Part shown: piece by piece, positions 1-8,547 of the stretch
Numbering within the stretch: position 1 is the stretch's first letter
Layout: every line of letters begins with the position of its first letter
Assembly: GCF_021789315.1 (NCBI RefSeq)
Contig: NZ_CP084561.1
Location: 3,100,001 to 3,164,000 of the forward strand
DNA from: Arthrobacter sp. FW305-BF8
GTDB lineage: Bacteria; Actinomycetota; Actinomycetes; Actinomycetales; Micrococcaceae
Length of the DNA: 64,000 nucleotides
Reading direction: 5' to 3'
Translations under genes and position numbers: made by a program
The notes under the pieces: model-generated
What the model was told of the DNA's origin: nothing
Databases searched by the model: none
What the model saw: only the letters and a program-made list of their open reading frames with translations

Positions 1-1042
1 CGGCCATGGCCGCCGCCCCGGTCACCCAGCGGGCAGTTGCGGGGAAGCCGGCCGGCCAGTAGGCCACCGAGATCGCGGCCGCGGCCGAGCTGATTCCCAT
101 GACGGCGTACAGGAGACCGGCCGCCTCCGACGTTGCGAAAGCGGCGGCAAACGCGCTCAAGGCTGCCTGGGTGGAGCCGAAAAACGTGCCCATGCAGACC
201 ATGGCCAGGACCGGCAGTGCCACGCCGGCCAGGCCGGCAAAGCGGCTGCCGGCCCGGGCTTCGGCATTATTTCCGGCGGCATTTCCCCTGACTGCGCGGC
301 TGCCGGCGCGGGTGCCGGCGGCAGCCCGCCGTGGAACAGCGGCGTGGGTACGGTGGACGGCGAAGGCGGGAACGAGTGTGAGGGTGAGCGCGGCGGCCAG
401 GGCGAGCGGCAGCCACGGGGCGACCAAGCTTGCCAGCACGCCCACAAGGGCCGGACCGAGCACGAAGGTCAGTTCGTCGGCCGTGCTCTCATAGGACAGC
501 GCGACATCCAGATCGGTGCTGTCCCCGGCCCGCCGACTTTCGGCTGTGAGCGCCATCCACCGGACGCGGGCCAGCGGGCCAACCTGGGGGCAGCTTAGGC
601 CGGCCGCCAGAGCGGCCGCGATGACGCCCCGGGCGGCGCCGACGTCGTGCACGCCGGGAATCAGATACGCGGTGGCAATGACGGCAAGTACGGCCACGAC
701 GTTCAGGACGGCCGAGATCAGCAGTACCGGGCGCTGGCCGAGCCGGTCGGCCAGCCAGCCGAGGATCGGCGCACCGACGGCCGAGCCGATACCGACGGCG
801 CCGGCAGCGGCCCCGCCTACGGCGTAGGAGCCGGTGACCGACGTGGCAAGGGTGAGGGTTCCCAGGGTCAGCATCGCAAGGGGCAGGCGGGCAAAGAGGC
901 CCACTGGCAGGAATCCCCTGCCCGCCAGCGCCGGCAGGCGCGCGAAACGGCCACCGAACTGCGGGACGGGCGCCTGAGTGTTGGCGGACGGGGCAATGGG
1001 ACGGGGGTCGGCGGGCGGTTGGGGCGCCGTTGAAGTGCTCAT
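1..1042 (-). CDS. MFS transporter (partial, 3' end outside window)
   Basis: Major facilitator superfamily permease; substrate unknown. About 347 residues are visible from the chosen ATG at 1042 and the frame stays open to the window edge. After a 40-residue Pro/Ala-rich cytoplasmic tail come hydrophobic segments. MFS motif A is seen near residues 95-104 (GWLADRLGQR) between the second and third segments. A polar, Ala/Arg-rich central loop near residues 235-270 matches the usual loop between the two six-helix halves. The frame closes upstream with no ATG, GTG or TTG between the chosen start and the Shine-Dalgarno-like GGAGGAGG, which is placed instead for an out-of-frame ATG at 1070. The start is therefore uncertain. 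It lies downstream of sbcC on the same strand with about 110 bases between them. Confidence 0.8.
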   Translation of the reverse strand, partial: MSTSTAPQPPADPRPIAPSANTQAPVPQFGGRFARLPALAGRGFLPVGLFARLPLAMLTLGTLTLATSVTGSYAVGGAAAGAVGIGSAVGAPILGWLADRLGQRPVLLISAVLNVVAVLAVIATAYLIPGVHDVGAARGVIAAALAAGLSCPQVGPLARVRWMALTAESRRAGDSTDLDVALSYESTADELTFVLGPALVGVLASLVAPWLPLALAAALTLTLVPAFAVHRTHAAVPRRAAAGTRAGSRAVRGNAAGNNAEARAGSRFAGLAGVALPVLAMVCMGTFFGSTQAALSAFAAAFATSEAAGLLYAVMGISSAAAAISVAYWPAGFPATARWVTGAAAMA

Positions 1043-1089
1043 GTATGCGGGCTCGTTCAGTCGTGCGCATCGTCCCTCCTCCCGATGCG

Positions 1090-1156
1090 CTGAACCCGGT
1101 AACAGTCCCATGGTACTGGACCCCGCCCGCCGCGGGGCGGGCATCACCTGGTTCAG
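1090..1156 (-). promoter_or_regulatory. Structured leader between sbcC and the MFS gene
   Basis: On the minus strand three stems can be drawn as a three-way junction. P1 pairs CTGAACC (1150-1156) with GGTTCAG (1090-1096). P2 pairs CCCGCCC with GGGCGGG (1122-1128 and 1135-1141). P3 pairs CAGT with ACTG (1103-1106 and 1115-1118). P1 overlaps the sbcC stop codon. P2 alone could act as a terminator for sbcC, though no T-run follows. It does not match a riboswitch class I recognise. Confidence 0.4.
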
Positions 1157-4100
1157 ACCGTTACGAGCGCATCAACGATGTGCACCGTGGAGCCGTTGCG
1201 CTGCTTCACCACCTGGAGCTGGCTGCCGATGCGCTGCTTCATCTCCCCCACGTGGCTCACGAGGCCGACCACGCGGCCCCCGTCGCGGAGGCCCTCCAGT
1301 GCATCCATGACCTGCTCCAGTGCCTGCTCGTCGAGGCTGCCGAAGCCCTCGTCGACGAACAGCGTTTCAATGTCGACACCGCCGGCTTCCTGCTGCACCA
1401 CGTCCGCGAGGCCAAGGGCCAGCGACAGTGAGGCCATGAACGATTCCCCGCCGGAGAGGGTCGAGGTGTCGCGGCGGCGGCCGGTCCATTCGTCCACGAC
1501 TTCCAGCCCGAGCCCGGACTTGGCGTTCCGGGCTGCCCGCGCGTCCGAGTGCTGCAGGGTGTAGCGGCCGTCGCTCATGGCCACGAGCCTTTCCGACGCG
1601 GCAATGGCGACCTGTTCGAGCCTCGCCGCCAGGACGTATGCGTTAAGGCTCATTCGGTAGCTGTTGTCGCCGGAGCCGCGTGCCGCTTCGGCGAGGCCTT
1701 TCAGGAGTTCGGCGCGTTCCCGGGGCTCCCGGCCGGATTCAGCGAGTTCCCCGTACTCCGTACGGAGGCGTCCCAGCGTCTGGGCGGCCTGCCGCGCCAT
1801 ACCCGCCGCCAATTCGATGTCCTTTGCTGCCTCGGCGGCCTGTTCGGCTTCGGTGCGCAGCAGGACCAGGTCCGCTGGGGTGGTCGTGGAGCCGCTTTCG
1901 TCTTCCCTGGCGCTGCGTTCCCTGGCTGCGACAACGAGCTCTTCACTGGCGAACAGTTCCTCCAGCCGTACCTCCTCGTCGCGCCCGGCCTGGACGGCAG
2001 ACTCCAGCCTCGCCGCTTCCGTCCCCGGCAGCAGGGCCTGGCGGGCCTCGGCGGCGGACGCGAATCCGGCCTCGGGAAGAGCGCGGTCCAGCCCGGTCCG
2101 GGCCTCTGCCAGCCGGGCGGCAGCCTGGTCCAGCTGCGACCGGGCAGCGTCTGCCTGTTCGAGAATGTCGACAAGCTGGGCGACGGCGTCGCTGCGGAGA
2201 GCGAGGCTGGCGTGGCCGGCACGAAGCGTTTCGAGCGACGATTCCAAGGCGTTGGACTGCCCCTCGATCTCGGTCAGGGCGGATTCTGTTTGCGCCAACT
2301 GCGACAGCAGGTCCACTCGCAGCTGCTCCGTGGCCTCGATGCGCTCAGCCAGTTCCTCCTGCCGGCTCCTGCTCGCTGCCAGTTCCCCTACGGCCGCAGC
2401 CGCCTCGGCAGCAGCTTCCCGGGCGGACTGGGCGGCTTCCGCCGCTTCGGCGGGATCGGTGTCGCCGTTTTGGCCGGCGAGAACGGCGACTAGCTGCCTG
2501 GCCTCGGAAAGCTCTGCTTCCAGTGCAGCCAGCGCCCTTTCGGCCGCCTCGCTGCGCTCCTTGGCCCGTTCCTCTTTCTCGGCAAGCCCCAGGACGGAGT
2601 CCCCGGCGGGAACCGGCTCGGGGTGCTCCGGGCTGCCGCAGACGGGGCAGGGCGCCCCGTGTTCCAGGCGCGAAGCCAATTCGGCCGCCGCATTGGCAAG
2701 GCGTTCTTCCCGGACGTCCAGCCATTGCCGGCGCAGTTCCTGGTGGTGTTCCCGGCCTTTGAGGTGCCGCTCGGTGACCGCAGCGCATGCGGCCGCAGCA
2801 ATGCCGTAGCGCCGGACAACATCCACCAGCTCGTCGGCGGCTGCGGCTTCCTTGGTCCGCAGCACGGATTCCCCTGCCAGCTGTTCCAGCGGCTCCAGCG
2901 CTGCGCGCAGAGCCTCCACCTCGGTGCGGAGGGAAAGCAGCCTGACGGCCTGGTCATCTCCGGAACGGGTAAGTTCCTGCCGCCGCTGCCCAAGCCCGGC
3001 GGCCCGTGCGTGCAGGCCACCCAACCGGTCCTCATCGGCAAGGCGTTCACCGATCACAGCGGCCAGCGAGCGCAGCCGCGAAAGCTCTGCGGCGACGTCG
3101 ACGGCGGCGTGTTGTGCGAGGGCGCTGTGTTCAATCACGGTGCCGTGTTTTGCAGTGCCGTGTTCCGCGGTGCGGTGTTCCATAACTGCCAGTTCCATAA
3201 CTGGCAGTTCCGAGCTTGAGCTCACTGCCTCCCGCACGCCCGCAAAGGCGAGGTCCGCAGCTCTTTCCGCCCGTGCAAGCAAAGATTCGGCGGCGGTCAC
3301 GGCCTTCAGCTGGCCGCCCAGGAGCTCGGCCTTCCGGTGCAGGTCAAGCGCGGCTCCCGCGCTGGCCAGTCCAGGCGCGGCGGCCTCTGCATCTGCCCTC
3401 CGGCGCAGGGCAGCAGCAAGCTTCAGGCGCCTGTCCTCCCTTGCCAGCCCCGCTTCGAGCCGCTCCCTGCACCCGCGGCGCTGCACCTCGGCGGAAGCCG
3501 CATCCCCGGCCAGGGCAGAGGCACGCTCGGAGGCGGCAGACTCCAGCCATGACAGCAGTTCGGGACCGCCGTCGGGTTCCGGCGCCGCGTCGGGGTCGAC
3601 TTCGAGGGCCGTGGCCTCCGCCCTGGCCCTCGCCACCAGCAGGGCCAGCCTGCCCTCAAGATCGGCTACTTCACTGACAGCCCGGGCGGCCTGTAACCCA
3701 AGCTCCCGTTCCACTGCCTCGAACCGTTCGGTTCCGAAGAGCTTCTGCAGCAGGTCGAGGCGGTCCGAAGCCTTGGACCGGAGGAACGCGGCGAAGTCCC
3801 CCTGGGGGAGCAGAACCACGCGGGTGAACTGCTCCCGGTCCATGCCGAGGAGCGCGGTGATCTCCGCCCCGGCTTCGTCGTTCCGGCCGGACTTTTCCAC
3901 CCACGCACCTGCCACCCGTTCACGCAGCAGCGTTTTGGCCTGCTGCGTGGTGAACCCGTTCCGTCCGCGGGTGCTGGGCTTGTCCCAGGCCGGCGTGCGG
4001 GAGACCTCAAAACGCCTGCCCCGGGCCGTGAATTCGCAGGTCACGCGGGGTTCGGCAGCCGAGTCGGCATGGTCGCTGCGCAGTCTCTTTCCGTCCTGCC

Positions 4101-4278
4101 GCGCGCCCGGCACGGACCCGTAGAGGGCATAGCAGATGGCATCCAGCACGCTGGTTTTGCCAGCGCCGGTGGGGCCATTGAGCAGGAACAGCCCGTGGGC
4201 GCTCAGCCGGTCGAAATCGATTTCCTCGGTTCCGGCAAACGGCCCGAACGCGGAGATCTCCAGACGATGGATCCTCAC
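1153..4278 (-). CDS. sbcC: SbcC, ATPase subunit of SbcCD nuclease
   Basis: SMC/Rad50-type ATPase that works with SbcD to cleave hairpins and process DNA double-strand ends. The 1041-residue length fits the family. The Walker A motif GPTGAGKT is at about residues 35-42. Long Ala/Glu/Leu-rich coiled coils flank a zinc hook CPVC near residue 543. The ABC signature LSGGESF is near 939 and Walker B with D-loop (FVDEGFGSLDE) near 970. The start overlaps the sbcD stop by 4 bases, so the two are translationally coupled. An in-frame run of about five 15-bp repeats (3140-3211) encodes EHGTA-like pentapeptides in the first coiled-coil arm, which looks like a lineage-specific expansion. Confidence 0.95.
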   Translation of the reverse strand: MRIHRLEISAFGPFAGTEEIDFDRLSAHGLFLLNGPTGAGKTSVLDAICYALYGSVPGARQDGKRLRSDHADSAAEPRVTCEFTARGRRFEVSRTPAWDKPSTRGRNGFTTQQAKTLLRERVAGAWVEKSGRNDEAGAEITALLGMDREQFTRVVLLPQGDFAAFLRSKASDRLDLLQKLFGTERFEAVERELGLQAARAVSEVADLEGRLALLVARARAEATALEVDPDAAPEPDGGPELLSWLESAASERASALAGDAASAEVQRRGCRERLEAGLAREDRRLKLAAALRRRADAEAAAPGLASAGAALDLHRKAELLGGQLKAVTAAESLLARAERAADLAFAGVREAVSSSSELPVMELAVMEHRTAEHGTAKHGTVIEHSALAQHAAVDVAAELSRLRSLAAVIGERLADEDRLGGLHARAAGLGQRRQELTRSGDDQAVRLLSLRTEVEALRAALEPLEQLAGESVLRTKEAAAADELVDVVRRYGIAAAACAAVTERHLKGREHHQELRRQWLDVREERLANAAAELASRLEHGAPCPVCGSPEHPEPVPAGDSVLGLAEKEERAKERSEAAERALAALEAELSEARQLVAVLAGQNGDTDPAEAAEAAQSAREAAAEAAAAVGELAASRSRQEELAERIEATEQLRVDLLSQLAQTESALTEIEGQSNALESSLETLRAGHASLALRSDAVAQLVDILEQADAARSQLDQAAARLAEARTGLDRALPEAGFASAAEARQALLPGTEAARLESAVQAGRDEEVRLEELFASEELVVAARERSAREDESGSTTTPADLVLLRTEAEQAAEAAKDIELAAGMARQAAQTLGRLRTEYGELAESGREPRERAELLKGLAEAARGSGDNSYRMSLNAYVLAARLEQVAIAASERLVAMSDGRYTLQHSDARAARNAKSGLGLEVVDEWTGRRRDTSTLSGGESFMASLSLALGLADVVQQEAGGVDIETLFVDEGFGSLDEQALEQVMDALEGLRDGGRVVGLVSHVGEMKQRIGSQLQVVKQRNGSTVHIVDALVTV

Positions 4279-5447
4279 AGTGATGCCTCCTGCAGACGCA
4301 CGTTCTCCAAAGCTTCGGTGAGGGCGGCCTGTTCCGCCGTGTCCGGCTCCCGGCCGCGGACGTGTTCCAGGAATCCGCAGCAGACGGCGAGGTCATCCTC
4401 CGCCTCCGCCAGCCGGCTGCTGTAGCTCGCCTGCGAGGCGGCGGGTGCGCCCTCCGGCTCGAAACCGAGGACGAGCGTATCCGGGAACCTGGCACGCAGC
4501 CGCTCCATGGCCTGCGCCGGCCGCTGGGCGTCCGTCAGGGTCACCTGGCAGTAGGCTTGCTCGGCCCAGGCGTGCTCCGAGGACTCCAGCAGCCCGTCGA
4601 GTGTCCCCCGGAGGACGGCAAGTTTCCGCGGCGCGTCCCAGAGGATCTCCTCCACGGCCGTGACCCCGGACCCGTCAACGTCAACGAGCCAGCCGCCCTT
4701 CTGGTGCTTTGCTTCGGAGAACGAGTAGGCCAGCGGCGAGCCCGAATACCGCACCTCGGTGGACAGGGACTGCCGGCCGTGCAGATGGCCAAGTGCTGTG
4801 TAGCTGAAGCCGTCAAACAGGTCCAGCGGCACGGCACCCACTCCCCCGATGCTGAGATCGCGTTCGCTGTCTGAGCTGATGCCCCCGCTGGCGAAGGTGT
4901 GTGCAAGCACAACGGAATGGACCGTCCGGGATTCGCTGCGCGTGGCGACGTCGGCCCTGACGCGTTCCGTGGCGGCCCGGGTGACTTCGAAGTGGCTGGC
5001 GGTGTCCACTCCCAGCTGTTCGGCGACCAGCCGGGGTTCGAGCCAAGGGATGCCATAGATGGCCAGTACCGGGTCGGTCCCCGTGCCGCCGAGAGGCAGC
5101 AGGACAGGGACGTCCAGCTCCTGCAGGCGGGTCCGCAGGTGAACACCGCCCTTCTCCAGAAGCCGGGAGGCGAAGCCGAGCCGGATGGCGGAGTCATGGT
5201 TTCCGCTGGTCAGCACCACCTGTGCGCCTGCCCCGGTCAGCCGGACCAGCGCATCGTCCAGGAGGTCGACCACATCGACGCCGGGCAGTGCCCTGTCGTA
5301 GACGTCGCCGGCGATCAGCACGACGTCGACGGAGAGTTCCCTGACCCGGGCTACCAGTTGATCGACAAAGGCGCGCTGGGCGTCCAGCATGCCGACGCCG
5401 TGGAAGGACCGGCCCAGGTGCCAGTCGGAAGTGTGCAATAACCGCAT
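4275..5447 (-). CDS. sbcD: SbcD, nuclease subunit of SbcCD
   Basis: Mn-dependent calcineurin-like phosphoesterase that forms the nuclease of the SbcCD complex. Of 390 residues, the metal ligands lie in SDWHLGRSFH near the N-terminus, then IAGDVYDR, TSGNHDS, LAHTF and GHLHGRQ, in family order. The C-terminal third is the usual SbcD capping region. An in-frame ATG lies two codons upstream (5453). I prefer 5447 because a TAGCTT box ends exactly 6 bases before it and there is no Shine-Dalgarno sequence, which fits a leaderless message. It is co-transcribed with sbcC through a 4-base overlap. Confidence 0.94.
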   Translation of the reverse strand: MRLLHTSDWHLGRSFHGVGMLDAQRAFVDQLVARVRELSVDVVLIAGDVYDRALPGVDVVDLLDDALVRLTGAGAQVVLTSGNHDSAIRLGFASRLLEKGGVHLRTRLQELDVPVLLPLGGTGTDPVLAIYGIPWLEPRLVAEQLGVDTASHFEVTRAATERVRADVATRSESRTVHSVVLAHTFASGGISSDSERDLSIGGVGAVPLDLFDGFSYTALGHLHGRQSLSTEVRYSGSPLAYSFSEAKHQKGGWLVDVDGSGVTAVEEILWDAPRKLAVLRGTLDGLLESSEHAWAEQAYCQVTLTDAQRPAQAMERLRARFPDTLVLGFEPEGAPAASQASYSSRLAEAEDDLAVCCGFLEHVRGREPDTAEQAALTEALENVRLQEASL

Positions 5448-5453
5448 ATTCAT

Positions 5454-5459
5454 AAGCTA
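5454..5459 (-). promoter_or_regulatory. Leaderless -10 box of sbcD
   Basis: TAGCTT on the minus strand, 6 bases before the sbcD ATG at 5447; no Shine-Dalgarno sequence is present. Confidence 0.5.
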
Positions 5460-5502
5460 GACGCGGGCACCGACAAAATAGCCGACCCCGCGCCTCGGCG
5501 CG

Positions 5503-6465
5503 TCAGGACTCCTTGCTGCGCGGCCCGTCGAAGAAGTCGCGCGCATCGTCGCCGCCTGCGCCAGGCGCTGCGGCCGCGGGCTTTTCGGCTGCTTCTCGGC
5601 CCGAGGTGCCGTCGAAGTCGTCCTCAGGGTCAGACGCGGAATCCGCGGCGTCGTCGGCGTGGCCCGCGGCGTCGTCGGCGTGGTCCGCGACGGCGGCACC
5701 GCGGCCCTGGGCGTCGGCGAACCCACGAAAAACAAGTCCTGCGATGCCGGCACCGACGATCGGGGCCACCCAGAACAGCCAGAGCTGCTCCAGCGCCCAG
5801 CTGCTGCTGAAGAGCGCCGAGGCGGTGGCCCGGGCCGGGTTGAAGGGCGCGTTGCCAAGGGCCTGGCCCAGCTGCAGCAGCACCGCAAATGCCAGCCCGA
5901 CGGCGAAGGGCGCGGCGGCCGCATGGTTGTTGCGGCGGGCCGTCATGCCAAGGAACACGGCGACCAGGAGGGCTGCTCCCAGCACCTCCACGAGCAGCAC
6001 GCCGGCCATCGACGTTTGGATCACGGAGTGCTCGCCGAAGCCGGCGGTGACAGTGTCGAAGGCCGTACGCGCGTCCTGGATGTTGGGCACCGTGCGAAGG
6101 ATGCCGAACAAGGCGAGCGCGCCTGCCGCTGCGCCGACCAGCTGCGCGCCGACGTAGGCAGCCGCGGCGGCGATGCCGATCCTGCCGGCGACGAGGTTGC
6201 CCAGGGTGATGGCCGGGTTGAAGTGCCCGCCAGAGATGTATGCGAAGGCCAGCATCGCCGCCGTCACGGCCAGGCCTCCGGCGAGTGCTCCAGGGAGCGG
6301 ATTGGACTGCGGCAGGGTGAAGAGCGGCACGCCCAGCCCGGCGACCACCAGAAAGAGTGTTCCGAACGCCTCCGCTCCGAGCCTGGACAGGAGTCCGGGC
6401 TTGAATCCGTTGCTTCCGGCGGAATGCCGGTCATCGGTCGGGGGGACGGACACAGGCGTGCTCAT
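5503..6465 (-). CDS. MIP family aquaporin
   Basis: Membrane water (possibly small solute) channel. The 320 residues contain both signature NPA loops, at residues 83-85 (HFNPAITLG) and 208-210 (FNPARATAS). Six hydrophobic segments lie in the standard two-fold arrangement. Gly/Ala-rich helix packing and Arg after the second NPA are typical of AqpZ-like channels. A 70-residue acidic tail rich in Asp, Ala and Glu (from about residue 250) extends past the channel core and is longer than in AqpZ. The start at 6465 has AAAGGAT at good spacing. The gene is divergent from the ADP-ribosylglycohydrolase gene. Confidence 0.9.
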   Translation of the reverse strand: MSTPVSVPPTDDRHSAGSNGFKPGLLSRLGAEAFGTLFLVVAGLGVPLFTLPQSNPLPGALAGGLAVTAAMLAFAYISGGHFNPAITLGNLVAGRIGIAAAAAYVGAQLVGAAAGALALFGILRTVPNIQDARTAFDTVTAGFGEHSVIQTSMAGVLLVEVLGAALLVAVFLGMTARRNNHAAAAPFAVGLAFAVLLQLGQALGNAPFNPARATASALFSSSWALEQLWLFWVAPIVGAGIAGLVFRGFADAQGRGAAVADHADDAAGHADDAADSASDPEDDFDGTSGREAAEKPAAAAPGAGGDDARDFFDGPRSKES

Positions 6466-6684
6466 GGGGGAATCCTTTGGTTTCTGTCAGCGGGGAATGC
6501 GCTCGCTTCGGGAGCCGGCCCCAGCAGTCTGGCAGCAAAGTCTGGACGGTTGCTGAATCCGAGCTTATCGTCCGGCGGCCGGGCCCCCGGCATTGCGAGT
6601 GCGACATCACAGCCCAGTCGGGGGCGCAGCGGTCAACACCACAGCATCCGGAAGGCCTGAGCCGGGACAGCGCCGGCGGGAAGG

Positions 6685-6690
6685 TAAATT
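6685..6690 (+). promoter_or_regulatory. Leaderless -10 box of ADP-ribosylglycohydrolase
   Basis: TAAATT followed by 7 bases and then the ATG at 6698. Confidence 0.55.
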
Positions 6691-6697
6691 TGCCTGC

Positions 6698-7792
6698 ATG
6701 AGCACTGTTCCCGGCACCGTTCCCTCCCCCGAGTCCCGCATCCATGGCTGCCTGCTCGGCGGCGCCCTGGGCGACTCGCTCGGCTACGCCGTCGAGTTCG
6801 ATTCCATAACCGAGATTCGGCGCCGTTTCGGCGCCGCCGGGCTCCGGGATTTTTCCGCGATCGACGGCGGAGCCCACTTCTCGGACGACACCCAGATGAC
6901 GCTGTACACGGTCGACGGGATAGTCGAGGCCCTGGAATGGGCCAACTCGGGTGTCGGCGCCGACGCCAACGCCTGCGTGTGGCTTGCGTACCTGCGCTGG
7001 CTGGACACGCAGGGCGTGCCCGTTCCCGAATCTGCGCCGCGGCCGCAGCCCCGCTGGATTGACGCCCAGGAAGTGCTGCGGCACCGGCGGGCGCCCGGCA
7101 ACGGCTGCCTGAGCGGGCTGGCCACCGGCGAAATGGGAACGGCCGCCCGTCCGGTCAATCCCGAATCGAAGGGCTGCGGAACCGTGATGCGTTCCGCCCC
7201 CTTCGGGCTGGTTCCGCACATTCCCGCGGACTCCGTGTACAAGTTGAGCGCCGACGCGGCCTCACTCACGCACGGGCATCCTTCGGCCCGGCAGAGCGCG
7301 GGTGTTTTCAGCCTGCTCATCCATTCGCTGGTGCAGGGCGGCAGCCTGCCGGAGGCAGCGCAGGCAGCCCTCGCCCATGTGCTGGCTGATCCGGAGGCAG
7401 CACCTGAACTCCATGAGCGGCTGGAGGCCGCAATCCGTCTCGCCGGCCAGGCCGGACCCGGTACCGTGCTCAGCCCGGAGGAACTGGTCCGTGAACTCGG
7501 TGAGGGCTGGGTGGCAGAGGAGGCTCTCGCCGTCGGACTCTATGCGGTCCTCGCGACTGCCACCCCATCAGAGGGAGATGGCGCGCCTGATCCGGCGGAC
7601 CATTTCAAGGCCGCCATCGCCGTGGCCATCAACCACAGCGGCGACAGCGACTCCACCGGGTCCATCGCAGGCAACATCCTGGGCGCGTACTACGGCACGG
7701 CCTGCCTGCCCGTGGACTGGCTGGAAGCCCTTGAGGCCCCCGAGGTGATCCGAGGCATGGCCGGGCAGCTGGTTGCCGTCACGTCTGCCTGA
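6698..7792 (+). CDS. ADP-ribosylglycohydrolase family protein
   Basis: Predicted to remove ADP-ribose from modified proteins or small molecules (ARH/DraG fold). The 364 residues begin with the family metal-binding segment GALGDSLGYAVEFD, followed by DDTQMTLYT. Toward the C-terminus is GDSDSTGSIAGNILG, which supplies the second set of Mg-binding Asp residues. The middle holds the usual all-helical bundle. The frame is open upstream to 6593, but the ATG at 6698 directly precedes the conserved domain and is preceded by TAAATT plus 7 bases. The stop overlaps the convergent DUF4395 gene by 14 bases. The true substrate cannot be told from sequence. Confidence 0.88.
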   Translation: MSTVPGTVPSPESRIHGCLLGGALGDSLGYAVEFDSITEIRRRFGAAGLRDFSAIDGGAHFSDDTQMTLYTVDGIVEALEWANSGVGADANACVWLAYLRWLDTQGVPVPESAPRPQPRWIDAQEVLRHRRAPGNGCLSGLATGEMGTAARPVNPESKGCGTVMRSAPFGLVPHIPADSVYKLSADAASLTHGHPSARQSAGVFSLLIHSLVQGGSLPEAAQAALAHVLADPEAAPELHERLEAAIRLAGQAGPGTVLSPEELVRELGEGWVAEEALAVGLYAVLATATPSEGDGAPDPADHFKAAIAVAINHSGDSDSTGSIAGNILGAYYGTACLPVDWLEALEAPEVIRGMAGQLVAVTSA

Positions 7793-8312
7793 GCGGAATG
7801 TTGTTGCAGGCCTCGCAGATATCCTCGGGAATGAGGCCTCGGCGCTGCAGCAGGCCAAAGATGGCACAGCCGAGGCAGAACCCGGCGAAGGCTTCCAGCG
7901 AGGCGGCAACGATCAGCACGGCCAGCAAAATCCACGCGGCGGGCGCCAGGCCGGCGGCCAGCAGGACGGCGGCCGCCGTGGACATCGCGGCGCCGATGCC
8001 TTGGGCGAAACGCTTGGGCGGCCCGGGCACCAGCTTGACCCGTCCCAGCCGCGGAGTGAGGACCCTGACAGAAAGCAGGGCGAGCGGTGAGATTCTCGGC
8101 CCGAACAGCACGCGCAGCCAAAAGCCGGCGGCAATGACCGCCAGGCCCCAGCCGAAGCCGGTGAGCAGCGTCGCGGCCGCCAGCAGGACCACCAGCCCGG
8201 CGGTGATGCGCGCGGCGTACTCGTTGACCGGGTTGGGAAAGGCGAAGACGGAGCCCGGCCCGTCCTGACTGCGCGGTTTGCCCGGTTTACCTGGAACGCT
8301 TAGTTTGCCCAT
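7779..8312 (-). CDS. DUF4395 membrane protein
   Basis: Membrane protein of unknown function, 177 residues. The segment FPNPVNEYAARITAG, near residue 44, opens the DUF4395 core. Four hydrophobic segments follow, with the pair FCLGC in the last one (near residue 148), a CxxC pattern typical of the family, and a final Cys in ICEACNN. DUF4395 proteins are often encoded near thioredoxin or sulfur-transfer genes, but no such neighbour is present here. It is convergent with the ADP-ribosylglycohydrolase gene, overlapping its 3' end. The hairpin array lies just upstream of its start. Confidence 0.85.
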   Translation of the reverse strand: MGKLSVPGKPGKPRSQDGPGSVFAFPNPVNEYAARITAGLVVLLAAATLLTGFGWGLAVIAAGFWLRVLFGPRISPLALLSVRVLTPRLGRVKLVPGPPKRFAQGIGAAMSTAAAVLLAAGLAPAAWILLAVLIVAASLEAFAGFCLGCAIFGLLQRRGLIPEDICEACNNIPLRQT

Positions 8313-8346
8313 GGGGCAAGGCTAGGGAGCGGCGGCGGCGCCGGGA

Positions 8347-8364
8347 AGCTTTATTGCGCCATGT
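8347..8364. repeat. 18-bp direct repeat, left copy
   Basis: AGCTTTATTGCGCCATGT, identical to 8704-8721. The two copies bracket the hairpin-repeat region. Confidence 0.85.
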
Positions 8365-8380
8365 GTACTCTGCGCCCCCA

Positions 8381-8499
8381 TGCCTTTCGGGACGCTTCCT
8401 CAGATCATGTCGGTTCTCCCGCGATCCTTCCTCAGGTCCTGTCGCCTTTCTGACGACGCTCCCTGAGATCCTGTCGCTCTTGGTGCGACCCTTCCTCAC
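8381..8499 (-). repeat. Hairpin repeat array, left arm (32-nt units)
   Basis: Read on the minus strand this arm holds three full 32-nt units (8499-8468, 8467-8436, 8435-8404) and one partial unit (8403-8381). Each opens with a variant of TGAGG-AAG-GTCG, then a short hairpin, then a GGAT-like end. Stems include GTCGC/GCGAC and GTCG/CGAC. The base pairing is kept although stem sequences differ. No ORF with plausible coding content covers it. Confidence 0.8.
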
Positions 8500-8547
8500 T
8501 TGAAGCCGGGCCTGGGCCATGTCGGGTTGCCCGTGTGTTCCGCCGAG
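8500..8547. other. Centre of the mirror-image array
   Basis: 48 bases, GC-rich, separating the left arm (units pointing left) from the right arm (units pointing right). I see no unit of the repeat and no gene here. Confidence 0.5.

Noticed and set aside
489..1070. 193-residue minus-strand frame with a good Shine-Dalgarno sequence
   Set aside because: Its Arg/Pro/His-rich translation is typical of an out-of-frame shadow of the MFS gene. Only its first codons may matter as a regulatory start.
1090..1156. TPP or SAM riboswitch
   Set aside because: The conserved cores of these classes (such as CUGAGA or the SAM kink-turn) are not present.
8287..8520. 77-residue minus-strand frame across the hairpin array
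   Set aside because: It runs through three repeat units without keeping a peptide repeat, because 32 is not a multiple of three.
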